A stretch of DNA of 15,641 nt from Deltaproteobacteria bacterium (GCA_024644775.1 JAHEHB010000081.1:1-15641), one strand, 5' to 3'; shown: positions 7,006-14,456, numbered from the stretch's first letter. The notes: generated by a model from the letters alone, not told the origin. Numbers and translations: made by a program.

Positions 7006-8325
7006 ATGAAAGAAATTGCCATTGGTTTACTGGGTTGTGGCACGGTTGGTACCGGCGTTGCAAAAATCCTGATGGACAATGCGTCGTTGATAGAATCACG
7101 GGTTGGTGCAAAACTGACCCTGAGGAAAATCGCGGACGTTGATATTCAACGTGATAGAGGGATTCGATTTGAAGAGGGAGTCTTAACTACCGACGCAGCG
7201 GCAGTGGTGGATGACCCGGCGATTCACATTGTCCTCGAAATGATCGGTGGAGAAACCATTGCAAAGGACCTCATCTTAAAGGCCATCCAGAACGGAAAAC
7301 ATGTTGTGACCGCGAACAAAGCGTTGCTTGCCAGCCAGGGGTATACCCTGTTCAGAGCTGCGGCGGAAAAAAACGTGGATATTGCATTTGAGGCCAGTGT
7401 GGGCGGCTGTATGCCGATTATCAAATCGCTTCGAGAATCCTTGGTTGGAAATCGGATCAAATCGATGACGGGTATCCTCAACGGCACATGCAATTATATT
7501 TTTACCAGAATTACAGAGGAAGGCATCAATTTCGAGGCTGCACTTGCAGATGCCCAGGAAAACGGTTATGCCGAGGCTGACCCAACTTTAGATGTGGAAG
7601 GCGTGGATACCGCCCACAAATTGACGATATTGACTTCCCTGGCTTATGGCATCGAAGTTAATTTAGATGATATTTTCATTGAGGGCATCTCAAAAATAAC
7701 TCCCCTGGATATCGAATTTGCAAGACAATTCGGATACAAAATCAAGCTTCTTGCCATCAGCAAAGATTTGGGATCAAGTGTAGAGGCAAGAGTTCATCCA
7801 ACCATGATTCCATTGGATAATCCGCTCTCGAATGTCAGCGGCACCTTAAACGCGATTACGGTATCCGGGGATGCCGTGGGGGATATAATGCTTTATGGAC
7901 ATGGCGCGGGTATGATGCCCACTGCCAGCGCTGTCATCAGCGACATCGTCGATATCACCCGAAATTTGATTTCAGGCTCCATTGCAAGAATTCCCTTGCT
8001 TTCCTTTCAAATGGATCGGGTCCGAAAAATTCCCATTATGCCGATCGATGAAATCAGCACACAGTATTATTTTAGACTTTTTGCACTGGATCGGCCGCGT
8101 GTACTTTCAAAGATCGCCGGCGTTTTAGGTGAAAACGACATTAGTATTGAGTCCGTGCACCAAAAGGGCAGAAAAACAAATGGCGCGGTACCCGTTGTGA
8201 TGCTTACCCATACGGCAAAAGAATCGAGTATGAAAAAAGCGGTATCTGAGATCCGCAGCCTGGATGTGGTGAGTGGAGATCCCCTGTTGGTGCGGATAGA
8301 AGATGCAAGTGGAGATGAATCGTAG
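7006..8325 (+). CDS. hom: Homoserine dehydrogenase
   Basis: Hom reduces aspartate-4-semialdehyde to homoserine, the branch point to threonine and methionine. It has 439 residues, typical of the ACT-containing monofunctional form. The NAD(P)-binding fold begins IGLLGCGTVGTGVAKIL (6-22). TANKALLA (102-109) carries the conserved Lys105. GILNGTCNYIFTRI (156-169) and AEADPTLDVEGVDTAHK (189-205) match the family signature ending in catalytic Lys205. A C-terminal ACT domain (about 353-430, YFRLFALDRPRVLSKIAGVL) implies feedback control by an amino acid, usually threonine. An AAGGAG ribosome site lies about 10 bases before the ATG. It sits between an AlaC-like aminotransferase and thrH, which would use its product. 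Confidence 0.97.
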   Translation: MKEIAIGLLGCGTVGTGVAKILMDNASLIESRVGAKLTLRKIADVDIQRDRGIRFEEGVLTTDAAAVVDDPAIHIVLEMIGGETIAKDLILKAIQNGKHVVTANKALLASQGYTLFRAAAEKNVDIAFEASVGGCMPIIKSLRESLVGNRIKSMTGILNGTCNYIFTRITEEGINFEAALADAQENGYAEADPTLDVEGVDTAHKLTILTSLAYGIEVNLDDIFIEGISKITPLDIEFARQFGYKIKLLAISKDLGSSVEARVHPTMIPLDNPLSNVSGTLNAITVSGDAVGDIMLYGHGAGMMPTASAVISDIVDITRNLISGSIARIPLLSFQMDRVRKIPIMPIDEISTQYYFRLFALDRPRVLSKIAGVLGENDISIESVHQKGRKTNGAVPVVMLTHTAKESSMKKAVSEIRSLDVVSGDPLLVRIEDASGDES

Positions 8326-8352
8326 GATACTTAAAATGGAGTTGAAATTAGA

Positions 8353-8979
8353 ATGACAGATAAACCGATGCATATCGTCTGTGCCGATTTGGAAGGTGTG
8401 TTCGTTCCGGAAATATGGATTAATGTGGCTGAAAAGACCGGAATCAAAGAGCTTAGGCTAACCACTCGGGATATTTCAGATTATAATGTGTTGATGAAAA
8501 GACGAATTTCTATCCTTCATGAAAATGGTGTAAAATTAAAGGATATCAAAACGGTCATCGAGACCATGGATCCACTTGACGGGGCAGTGGGGTTTATCGA
8601 CTGGCTCAGGTCACGTACCCAAATTATTGTACTTTCAGATACCTTCGTTCAATTTGCCGGTCCTTTGATGAAAAAACTTGGCTGGCCAACGCTGTTTTGT
8701 CATACACTTTCAGTCGATGCGGATGGTTTTATTGCCGACTATCATCTCCGACATGAAAGTAATAAAAAAACGACGGTGACTTCGCTGAAGCATTTGAACT
8801 ATAAAGTGATCGGAATGGGAGACTCCTATAATGACATCGACATGCTAAAAGCGTCGGACATGGGAATTTTGTTCGATCCACCGGTTAGTGTAAAAGAGGA
8901 GTTTCCCGAGTTCAGAGTATTCCAAAACTACGATGATATGAAGCAGATCATTCAGGATGCGCTTGCGTATACCTATTGA
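8353..8979 (+). CDS. thrH: ThrH: phosphoserine phosphatase / homoserine phosphotransferase
   Basis: This HAD-superfamily protein of 208 residues is close to Pseudomonas ThrH as I recall it. Motif I is ADLEGVFVPEIWI (11-23), with the nucleophile Asp12 and a Glu at position 14, the DxE form that marks ThrH and SerB-like enzymes. Other shared blocks are TTRDISDYNVLMKRR (37-51), VLSDTF (93-98, motif II Ser95), and MGDSYNDIDML (155-165, motif IV). ThrH dephosphorylates phosphoserine and can pass the phosphate to homoserine, giving O-phosphohomoserine. It lies 27 bases after hom, so the pairing suggests a threonine-pathway role in place of, or beside, homoserine kinase. GGAG lies about 11 bases before the ATG; MHIVCADLEG at codon 6 is an alternative start. 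Confidence 0.95.
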   Translation: MTDKPMHIVCADLEGVFVPEIWINVAEKTGIKELRLTTRDISDYNVLMKRRISILHENGVKLKDIKTVIETMDPLDGAVGFIDWLRSRTQIIVLSDTFVQFAGPLMKKLGWPTLFCHTLSVDADGFIADYHLRHESNKKTTVTSLKHLNYKVIGMGDSYNDIDMLKASDMGILFDPPVSVKEEFPEFRVFQNYDDMKQIIQDALAYTY

Positions 8980-9002
8980 TAAAGAAAGCCCTATCTACGC
9001 CA

Positions 9003-9428
9003 ATGAAAAACGGTATGTTCAAACATAGTACCACCTGTCGCGTAATTTACGGCGACACGGACAATATGGGACACGCGTATTATGCCAACTACTTTCGATG
9101 GTTTGAGATGGGGAGAACCGAGTTTTTCAGATCCTTGGGGCTATCCTACAAGAGCATCGAGGAAAGGGATATATTTTTACCGGTATCGGAGGCCCATTGC
9201 AAATACGTTGTACCGATTCAATATGACGAGGTGTTGATCATCGAAACTTCCCTCGACACCCAGGTTAAAGGTGGTTTTAAGTTTAACTATCGGTTGTTGA
9301 GGGAATGTGACAAACAGTTGCTTGCCGAGGGATCTACCAAACATCCCTGTGTAAACGGAGATGGCAAGGTTGTCCGACCGCCGAAGTTTTTGCTGGATAT
9401 GGTGAGAACAATCAATTTGAAGACATGA
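9003..9428 (+). CDS. Acyl-CoA thioesterase, 4HBT/YbgC-like hotdog fold
   Basis: This is a 141-residue single hotdog-domain protein from the ATG at 9003. A TTG at 8976, overlapping the thrH stop, would add 9 residues, and an ATG at 9015 is also possible; no start has a strong ribosome site. The active-site segment reads CRVIYGDTDNMGHAYYANYFRWFE, matching the YxDTDxxGxxYxANYxxWFE pattern of YbgC/4-hydroxybenzoyl-CoA thioesterases; the second aspartate of DTD is the expected catalytic residue. It hydrolyses an acyl-CoA thioester; the acyl group is unknown. It lies between thrH and hldE, and its stop overlaps the hldE ATG by 4 bases (ATGA), so the three are probably translationally coupled. A YbgC-like envelope role would fit hldE but is not shown. 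Confidence 0.9.
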   Translation: MKNGMFKHSTTCRVIYGDTDNMGHAYYANYFRWFEMGRTEFFRSLGLSYKSIEERDIFLPVSEAHCKYVVPIQYDEVLIIETSLDTQVKGGFKFNYRLLRECDKQLLAEGSTKHPCVNGDGKVVRPPKFLLDMVRTINLKT

Positions 9429-10873
9429 TTATTGATAATTTTAAAAACTGTCATATTCTCGTTGTGGGCGATTTAATGCTTGATGAATACCTGTGGGGCG
9501 AGGTCGATCGAATATCGCCGGAAGCCCCGGTGCAGATCGTGACCGTTAAAAATGAGGAGTATACACTGGGCGGATCCGGTAATGTGGTGAATAACCTCGT
9601 AAATCTTGGAGCGAAAGTTTCTGCGGCCGGGGTCATCGGACCGGGCAAAGAGGGTGAATTTTTACTCGAAAAATTCGAAGCGCTCGGTGTCAATACGGAT
9701 AGTGTGATTGAAGCGCCCGAACGATTTACGACCCGCAAGACTCGAATCATCGCCGCCAATCAGCATGTCTTACGAATCGATCGAGAAACCCGAAAAGATA
9801 TCTCTGAAAAAATTTCCCGTAAGATGATTCATAACATTATGGATCGGTTTCACTTTGTGGACGTCATTTTAATCTCAGATTACGGAAAAGGCGTTGTAAC
9901 GCCATCCTTACTTTCAAATATTACATCTGCCGCCAAAAAGAAAAGAAAGATAACCATTGCCGATCCAAAGGGAATCGATTTTACCAAATATGCGGGGGTT
10001 GCTGTTTTAACCCCGAACAAAAAGGAGGCGGGTGCTGCTGCTGGAATCGAGATCGAAACCGAATCAGATCTTGAAGCGGCCGGAAATAAAATCCTGCGCA
10101 CCGTTCCCGTCGATTCTCTTTTGATCACCTGTGGAAAGGACGGCATGGTGTTGTTTAAGCGAGACAAAAAACCCCATAAAATCGGCGCTGAAGCCAGACA
10201 AGTCTTTGATGTATCCGGTGCCGGCGATACCGTGCTGGCCGTTTTAGGCCTGGCACTGGCATCCGGAGCCACATTAAAAAAAGGGGCGGCCCTTGCAAAT
10301 ACCGCTGCCGGTATCGTTGTGGGCAAAGTCGGCACCGCCACGGTTTCAACCCAGGAGCTGAATGCGGCATTAAATCCCGACCAAGACTCTACTGCCCTTA
10401 AACAGATAAACTTTTCTGAATTGAAGGATTTTTCTAAAGAGCTTGAGCGTCAGGGGAAGCAGATAGTATTAACCAACGGCTGTTTTGATCTTCTGCATAC
10501 CGGTCACATTCAGCTTTTTTCAGCTTCAAAACGGTTTGGAGATGTACTGGTGGTCGCCATTGATGATGATGCGTCGGTAAGAAAGTTGAAGGGTTCCGGT
10601 AGACCGGTATTGGGTGCAAGGGAACGGGTTCGTATTTTAAGTGCTTTAGACAGCATCGATTATGTTGTGGTCTTCTCATCGGGTGAGCTTGAAACCATCA
10701 TTGAAACACTTCGGCCGGCGGTGCTTACAAAAGGAAGCAACTATGCGTCAGATGAGGTACACGGGCACGAAATTATCACAGCGCTGGGCGGTCGGGTGGA
10801 ACTCATCCCGGTTATCGAAGATGTCTCATCGACTCGCATCATTCATACGATTAAAAATAGCCATAACGGTTAA
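9425..10873 (+). CDS. hldE: Bifunctional heptose 7-phosphate kinase / heptose 1-phosphate adenylyltransferase
   Basis: HldE makes the ADP-heptose precursor of the LPS inner core in the cytoplasm. The 482-residue protein has both domains. The N-terminal ribokinase/PfkB-type kinase (about 8-315) has GGSGNVVNNLVNLGAKV (49-65) and DVSGAGDTV (262-270) with the catalytic Asp268. The C-terminal nucleotidyltransferase (about 345-478) has VLTNGCFDLLHTGHIQLF (348-365) with the HxGH motif at 358-361 and ends in the EDVSSTRII substrate loop (465-473). This is the E. coli HldE/RfaE layout. Its ATG overlaps the thioesterase stop. Its presence implies heptose-containing LPS, hence a Gram-negative envelope. 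Confidence 0.97.
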   Translation: MIIDNFKNCHILVVGDLMLDEYLWGEVDRISPEAPVQIVTVKNEEYTLGGSGNVVNNLVNLGAKVSAAGVIGPGKEGEFLLEKFEALGVNTDSVIEAPERFTTRKTRIIAANQHVLRIDRETRKDISEKISRKMIHNIMDRFHFVDVILISDYGKGVVTPSLLSNITSAAKKKRKITIADPKGIDFTKYAGVAVLTPNKKEAGAAAGIEIETESDLEAAGNKILRTVPVDSLLITCGKDGMVLFKRDKKPHKIGAEARQVFDVSGAGDTVLAVLGLALASGATLKKGAALANTAAGIVVGKVGTATVSTQELNAALNPDQDSTALKQINFSELKDFSKELERQGKQIVLTNGCFDLLHTGHIQLFSASKRFGDVLVVAIDDDASVRKLKGSGRPVLGARERVRILSALDSIDYVVVFSSGELETIIETLRPAVLTKGSNYASDEVHGHEIITALGGRVELIPVIEDVSSTRIIHTIKNSHNG

Positions 10874-10881
10874 TTGAGTCC

Positions 10882-11199
10882 ATGCTTTCCCTTCAAGAAA
10901 CCCCTGAGGGTATTGCCTTTCATATTCATGTTCAACCCCGATCTTTAAAAAACGGGATTGTCGGGCTTTATGGCGATGCCCTTAAAATCAAACTCACGGC
11001 ACCTCCGGTGGGGGGAGCCGCCAACAGGATGTGTCTTGTCTACCTTTCAAAATGTCTCGGGGTTTCAAAGTCGTCACTGGAGATACTCTCCGGCAATAGG
11101 GGTCGGACAAAGCGAATTCTCCTCAGATATACAGGCGGACCGTCAGCAGTCGAGCGGGAAAAATTGAAAGGGCTTATCAAACACCTCGCAGGTTTATAG
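10882..11199 (+). CDS. YggU/DUF167 (UPF0235) family protein
   Basis: This is a 105-residue protein of the DUF167 family, whose biochemical role is unknown. The family core is visible: FHIHVQPRSLKNGIVGLYGD (12-31), LKIKLTAPPVGGAANRMC (34-51) and LSGNRGRTKRILL (69-81), the last a typical SG.....K.v.i strand. The gene begins 8 bases after the hldE stop and probably shares its transcript, though no strong ribosome site is evident. It is the last gene of the plus-strand block. Confidence 0.9.
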   Translation: MLSLQETPEGIAFHIHVQPRSLKNGIVGLYGDALKIKLTAPPVGGAANRMCLVYLSKCLGVSKSSLEILSGNRGRTKRILLRYTGGPSAVEREKLKGLIKHLAGL

Positions 11200-11206
11200 T
11201 GAGATT

Positions 11207-11241
11207 TTTTGAAAGAAAAAAAATAATTAATACTTTCAAAA
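11207..11241. terminator. Weak A/T-rich hairpin after the DUF167 gene
   Basis: TTTTGAAAG (11207-11215) and CTTTCAAAA (11233-11241) are perfect inverted repeats around a 17-base A/T loop, just after the stop at 11199. The stem is A/T-rich with no U-run on the plus side, so termination here is uncertain. Confidence 0.3.
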
Positions 11242-11338
11242 GACACGTCGATCCATCACGTAACAATCCGTTTATATTTTTGCTGTAACCAGCGATCCGA
11301 ATAAACCCGTCCCCCATTTATGTGTTCGAAAAAACACC

Positions 11339-11367
11339 TTGACAGGGGTGATGATAATACTTAAAAT
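11339..11367 (+). promoter_or_regulatory. Strong sigma70-type promoter for tRNA-fMet
   Basis: TTGACA (11339-11344), exactly 17 bases, then TAAAAT (11362-11367). Transcription would begin near 11374, leaving a leader of about 13 bases before the mature tRNA. A GC-rich GGGG follows the -35 box. Confidence 0.8.
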
Positions 11368-11386
11368 GGAAGTGTTAAAAATTTGA

Positions 11387-11463
<77 letters not shown>

Positions 11464-11473
11464 CGAAATTATC

Positions 11474-11505
11474 AAGGAGTTAGATGAAATATTTAACTCC
11501 TTTTT
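11474..11505 (+). terminator. Intrinsic terminator of tRNA-fMet
   Basis: AAGGAGTTAGAT (11474-11485) pairs with ATTTAACTCCTT (11491-11502) as a 12-bp stem with one G-U pair and a 5-base loop, running into a T tract (11501-11505). It lies 10 bases after the tRNA CCA end. Confidence 0.88.
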
Positions 11506-11775
11506 AGCTTGGTAATTATCTCTTTTCCAACCACATTCCAACCCACGACACGAAATAACGTAAAAAAAGACAATCGAATTGAAAGTATCACTAGATTTTA
11601 TTTTCTGTATTAGACAGGCTCCAGTAGATAGAGGCACAGTAAATTTAACGGGATAAACTTCGTAATGTATAAATTTGAGGGGACGTCTGTTTTTAGTTGA
11701 CTTAATATATCCGGAGTTAAGTTGCCCAAATCTTAGATTTTTTACGAAATTGCTGTAATTTACTTCTTCAGATTT
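11506..11775. other. A+T-rich gene-free stretch after tRNA-fMet
   Basis: I see no coding frame with family resemblance, no integrase and no second copy of the tRNA 3' end. The only structure noted is GGGGACGTCTGTTTTTAG (11679-11696), followed by a small hairpin, ACTTAA...TTAAGT, near 11700-11722. Confidence 0.5.
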
Positions 11776-12087
11776 TTACGGAACTTCAATTCCGGACTGC
11801 AGGATTTCTTTAACGATGGGAATAGACGGATGGACAAAATCATCTTCGTCAAACGGATGAGGCTCAATTCGGCTGTCAAATTTCCGACTTAATTTCATTA
11901 AATCGATCTGCATCAAATATCCGTTTTTAAGATCCTTCAATATAATCGCCAAATCGATATCGCTGTCCTCATCAAATTTTCCTTTTGCGTACGAGCCAAA
12001 AATATATGCTTTCTCTATCTTATAATCTTTTCTTTTTAGAAAATTAAGGTAATCCTTTACGATTTGAAAAGTTGGATTTTGATCCAT
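11776..12087 (-). CDS. MNT-family nucleotidyltransferase (antitoxin-like)
   Basis: This is a 103-residue minimal nucleotidyltransferase. Residues 29-49 hold the pol-beta signature: IFGSYAKGKFDE then DSDIDLAII, i.e. GSxAxG followed by DxD (Asp43, Asp45) for metal binding. RIEPHPF (73-79) may supply the third acidic residue (Glu75). In HEPN-MNT pairs such proteins act as antitoxins, in studied cases by adenylylating the HEPN partner. Its ATG lies inside the 3' end of the HEPN gene (31-base overlap, different frame), so the two are surely co-transcribed and probably translationally coupled. The region is visibly more A+T-rich than the core genes. Confidence 0.9.
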   Translation of the reverse strand: MDQNPTFQIVKDYLNFLKRKDYKIEKAYIFGSYAKGKFDEDSDIDLAIILKDLKNGYLMQIDLMKLSRKFDSRIEPHPFDEDDFVHPSIPIVKEILQSGIEVP

Positions 12088-12452
12088 TTTCTAAACTCTT
12101 TGATTTTTCCGATCCATAACGAGGTAAATTCCTTGGTACAGGATTCGTAAAATTCGTTTTTTACGTCATTGTATCTCGCTTGGATGTTAAATGTTGTTAC
12201 CGTAACAAGAAAGTCTTTCTGGTCTTCACTCAATCCTATTTTTGATTTTTCAGCGATACGTAACAAATTATGGATCAATGGTGGATGAATATCAATATTT
12301 TTCACATAATATGCCTTCAGCAGTTTTTCGATCACCAAATGACCGACAAACAGTGCCCAAGTATAATCACCTTTTTCAAATAAATGTTCCATGGCTTTGA
12401 AATCTCTATCCGAACTCTCAATCCAATGGCGTATATGATTTTGTTTTTGCAT
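12057..12452 (-). CDS. HEPN-domain protein (toxin-like partner of MNT)
   Basis: This is a 131-residue all-helical HEPN protein of the PF05168 type. The start is the ATG at 12452, with an in-frame TTG 6 bases earlier; no clear ribosome site. Typical blocks are ESSDRDFKAMEHLFEKGDY (12-30), ALFVGHLVIEKLLKAYY (33-49), PPLIHNLLRIA (58-68) and FNIQARYNDVKNEF (88-101). The RX4-6H ribonuclease motif of the best-known HEPN toxins is not present: no histidine follows R94 or R65 at that spacing. It may thus be a non-nuclease HEPN or use another surface. It is the first gene of a two-gene HEPN-MNT unit, overlapping MNT by 31 bases. Confidence 0.88.
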   Translation of the reverse strand: MQKQNHIRHWIESSDRDFKAMEHLFEKGDYTWALFVGHLVIEKLLKAYYVKNIDIHPPLIHNLLRIAEKSKIGLSEDQKDFLVTVTTFNIQARYNDVKNEFYESCTKEFTSLWIGKIKEFRKWIKIQLFKS

Positions 12453-12459
12453 CGGCAAT

Positions 12460-12693
12460 CAGAAAATCGGGCAAATAGGAATGTTGTGACCATTTGAACT
12501 CGTATTGAGTATCATAATCTGAAATACATTGCATTTTATTTTTTGTTGAGTATATCACTGCAATGTTTAATGCCCTAAATTTGTTAACTTTTCTTACCAA
12601 CTTGAGAGTCCAAAAAAAAATAATAGTAAAATATGCTCGAATATCCGCAACCTTTATTACTATGCTCATTGCATGGCAAATTGGTGTTAAAAT
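12460..12693. other. A+T-rich spacer upstream of HEPN-MNT
   Basis: There is no recognisable gene. It presumably holds the promoter of the HEPN-MNT unit (minus) and of the antitoxin stub (plus). A TATACT box sits near 12550 on the minus strand, but no good -35 accompanies it. Confidence 0.4.
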
Positions 12694-12777
12694 ATGGAAC
12701 CTGTAACATTCGGTAAACTGACAACGAAATGCCGGGCGACTATACCGAAAATGATACGGAAACTTTTTTTCATATGA
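12694..12777 (+). pseudogene. Truncated AbrB/MazE-like antitoxin, N-terminal stub
   Basis: From the ATG at 12694, 27 codons are followed by TGA. The segment LTTKCRATIPKMIRKL (residues 9-24) closely matches the swapped-hairpin AbrB signature, usually LTxKGQxTIPKEIRxxL, except that the normally conserved KGQ is KCR. The frame then breaks in CTTTTTTTCATATGA, exactly where the RAYT gene's 3' end begins (their ends overlap by 8 bases). The rest of the domain (the G..GD.v strand) is missing. I infer a former MazE/AbrB-type antitoxin cut off by the arrival of the RAYT unit. The match is short, so this is a moderate-confidence call. Confidence 0.55.
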
Positions 12778-13702
12778 CTTCAGACAATCGTTTCAAGGAA
12801 TACACCCCGGACAATCCCTTTACGGGCTTTGGTTTTTTTTCTTTCTTGGAACGAAACAGATGTTTGAAGCGTTGGTAGGTCCTTGAAACAAATTCTTTGG
12901 AGCCGATGACGCCTGAATCTGTAAAGTACCGCGTGCGGTACCTGAACCGATCACTTCGGCTAAGTTCAAATTCTCTGATACGCTCCTTTTCAACGACCTT
13001 GTCGTCAATTACTTTGGACATCTGCTTCTCCGGCCGTGTCAAAGCCCCTGCTTGATAGACATATCTGCGATACCGTCTGATCCGCTCTTTTTGGCTTTTG
13101 ACATTGAATTCTTTTAACCCGAAATCAGTGGAAAGAAAGCTATCCCGGTTGTTGGTCTGCACATGATACCCGATCGAATTCCAGCGGTAGTCTTCAGGCC
13201 GCTCAACGATGCCCGCGCGCAACGGGTTTAAGTCTATGTAGGCAAGACAATTTATCAAGGTTTCTCCTTTATCAACGATGACGCTTTTGAACCGGTCTCC
13301 CCAGAAATAGCCCCGTCGATCGTGCCGTTTGTTATAGTACCTTGAAAATCCTACCTTTATCTCACGGACAAATTCTGAAAGGCTAGATAGTTTGTGACGA
13401 AAATAAGGAATCTGACCCTCGGCAAACGTCCGGCTGTCACCATAAAAGCGTTCAAATCGTCTCTTTATCTCTTCATCGGTGAAGTTGTTTTCAGGAAACA
13501 TTTTCACCAGCAGATGGAAATGATTGCCCAACAGGCAAAAACCCAAGATCTCTGTAAAGTAAAAAGAAGCGTAGCGTTTGATCAACGCAAACAAGAAATC
13601 CTTTTCGATGTCGCCCAGCGGAAAACCGTTTAGGGCGGTCCTGGACATCACATGGTAAACTGCTGTTTCATCATTTATGATCAATCGCTGTGTTCTCGGC
13701 AT
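12770..13702 (-). CDS. RAYT (REP-associated tyrosine transposase, TnpA_REP/IS200-like)
   Basis: This 310-residue HUH single-strand transposase starts at the ATG at 13702, fixed by a strong GGAGGAG ribosome site 6 bases upstream. The same frame is open further upstream to 13870, but that part is the tail of a broken methyltransferase. The HUH histidines are in LLGNHFHLLVKM (58-69, HFH at 61-63). The catalytic tyrosine is probably Y122 or Y123 in KVGFSRYYNKRH. RRGYFWGDRFKSVIV (129-143) and YIDLNPLRAGIVERPEDYRW (155-174) are standard RAYT blocks. A basic C-terminal extension (about 245-310) contains TDSGVIGSKEFV (261-272). It appears intact. RAYTs nick DNA at REP-type hairpins; a clear REP pair is not seen beside it. 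Confidence 0.93.
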   Translation of the reverse strand: MPRTQRLIINDETAVYHVMSRTALNGFPLGDIEKDFLFALIKRYASFYFTEILGFCLLGNHFHLLVKMFPENNFTDEEIKRRFERFYGDSRTFAEGQIPYFRHKLSSLSEFVREIKVGFSRYYNKRHDRRGYFWGDRFKSVIVDKGETLINCLAYIDLNPLRAGIVERPEDYRWNSIGYHVQTNNRDSFLSTDFGLKEFNVKSQKERIRRYRRYVYQAGALTRPEKQMSKVIDDKVVEKERIREFELSRSDRFRYRTRYFTDSGVIGSKEFVSRTYQRFKHLFRSKKEKKPKPVKGLSGVYSLKRLSEVI

Positions 13703-13742
13703 TGTAGACTCCTCCGCTTTCTGCTTTAAATTATTCTTCCAT

Positions 13743-13770
13743 AAATTACACAAGATTTGGCTTATATCAA
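13743..13770 (-). promoter_or_regulatory. Weak promoter candidate for RAYT
   Basis: On the minus strand, TTGATA (13770-13765), 16 bases, then TAATTT (13748-13743). It lies about 40 bases before the RAYT ATG. The match is modest. Confidence 0.3.
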
Positions 13771-13771
13771 G

Positions 13772-13792
13772 CATAAAATACCTGTCCCTTTT
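13772..13792 (-). repeat. AGGGACAGGTATTTTATG motif at the RAYT upstream border
   Basis: On the minus strand a purine run leads into GGGACAGGTATTTTATG exactly where methyltransferase similarity stops. I recall AAAAAGGGACAGG-like sequences next to IS200/RAYT genes in deltaproteobacteria, so this may be the cassette edge. A related motif, GGGGACGTCTGTTTTTAG, faces it at 11679-11696 (11 of 18 matches). Confidence 0.35.
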
Positions 13793-13796
13793 TTTC

Positions 13797-14456
13797 GTCC
13801 TTACTGGTGTGACCCAAAAGTCGCAGGATGCGGATGCTTCGATGCGAGTAAAACCTGCCTTGCGTAACACCTCGCGATGACGCCTTGCGAAAAATCGATC
13901 GCCACCGTTTTGTTACCAAACCCTCAAATAAAGTGCATAAGCTTCCTCTATTGTCGGATTAGTTGGTGCCAAAATGCGGCTGCCATGATCCTCCTCGCGC
14001 ACACCTATCACTCCTTTGCTCTTCAACACACGGCGAATCTCGTCAAGCGCTTTGACTGGTTCCTGCAAATGCTGCAAGACGGTGTGGGCAAATACGGCGT
14101 CAAAAGAGTTGTCGGGAAATGGAAGTTTGTAGATATTTGCGACCTCGAAGTGGATATTGGAGACTCCCCGTTCGGCTGCGTATGTACGTGCATGGGCAAT
14201 CATATTCGGTACAATATCAATACCCACTACCTTTGCCCGGTGTAACGACCTCTGCCAAATCTACGGTAATAGTGCCTGGACCACATCCACAGTCCAATAA
14301 GCTTATTCCCGGACACAAGTGGGGAAGAAAGAAGGCAGCTTCCCTGACTGCTGTCCGATCCGCGAGATATTGGACAACACCTGAGCTATAACCGTGAGTA
14401 TATCTCTCTTCATGCTTGGTGCCGCTGTCTGTGTGTTGTTGAGTGGGCTGTACCAT
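13797..14456 (-). pseudogene. Class I SAM-dependent methyltransferase, broken
   Basis: Three pieces add up to a UbiE/Methyltransf_11-type protein. Piece 1 starts at the ATG at 14456 behind AAGGAG and carries motif I, LLDCGCGPGTITVDLAE; it ends in a stop after TPGKGSGY. One surplus G near 14230 causes this: removing it restores TPGKVVGIDIVPNMI. Piece 2 (14227-13913) continues with FEVANIYKLPFPDNSFDAVF and HTVLQHLQEPVKALDEIRRV to LRVW, then an in-frame TAA (13915-13913). Piece 3 continues in the same frame with QNGGDRFFARRHREVLRKAG and FTRIEASASCDFW, and is cut at about 13797, where the RAYT-side motif begins; the usual last 40 or so residues are gone. The promoter and ribosome site remain. A sequencing error could explain the frameshift but not the stop plus the loss of the end. 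Confidence 0.85.

Noticed and set aside
8976..9002. TTG start of the thioesterase overlapping the thrH stop
   Set aside because: There is no ribosome site, and the added nine residues are not part of the hotdog domain; the ATG at 9003 is preferred, though not proven.
12418..12669. An 83-residue minus-strand frame upstream of HEPN
   Set aside because: Its 3' end overlaps the HEPN gene in another frame, and the rest is A+T-rich with no recognisable motif.
13703..13870. A 56-residue N-terminal extension of RAYT
   Set aside because: Residues such as LRKAGFTRIEASASCDFW belong to the broken methyltransferase, and a strong ribosome site fixes the RAYT start at 13702.
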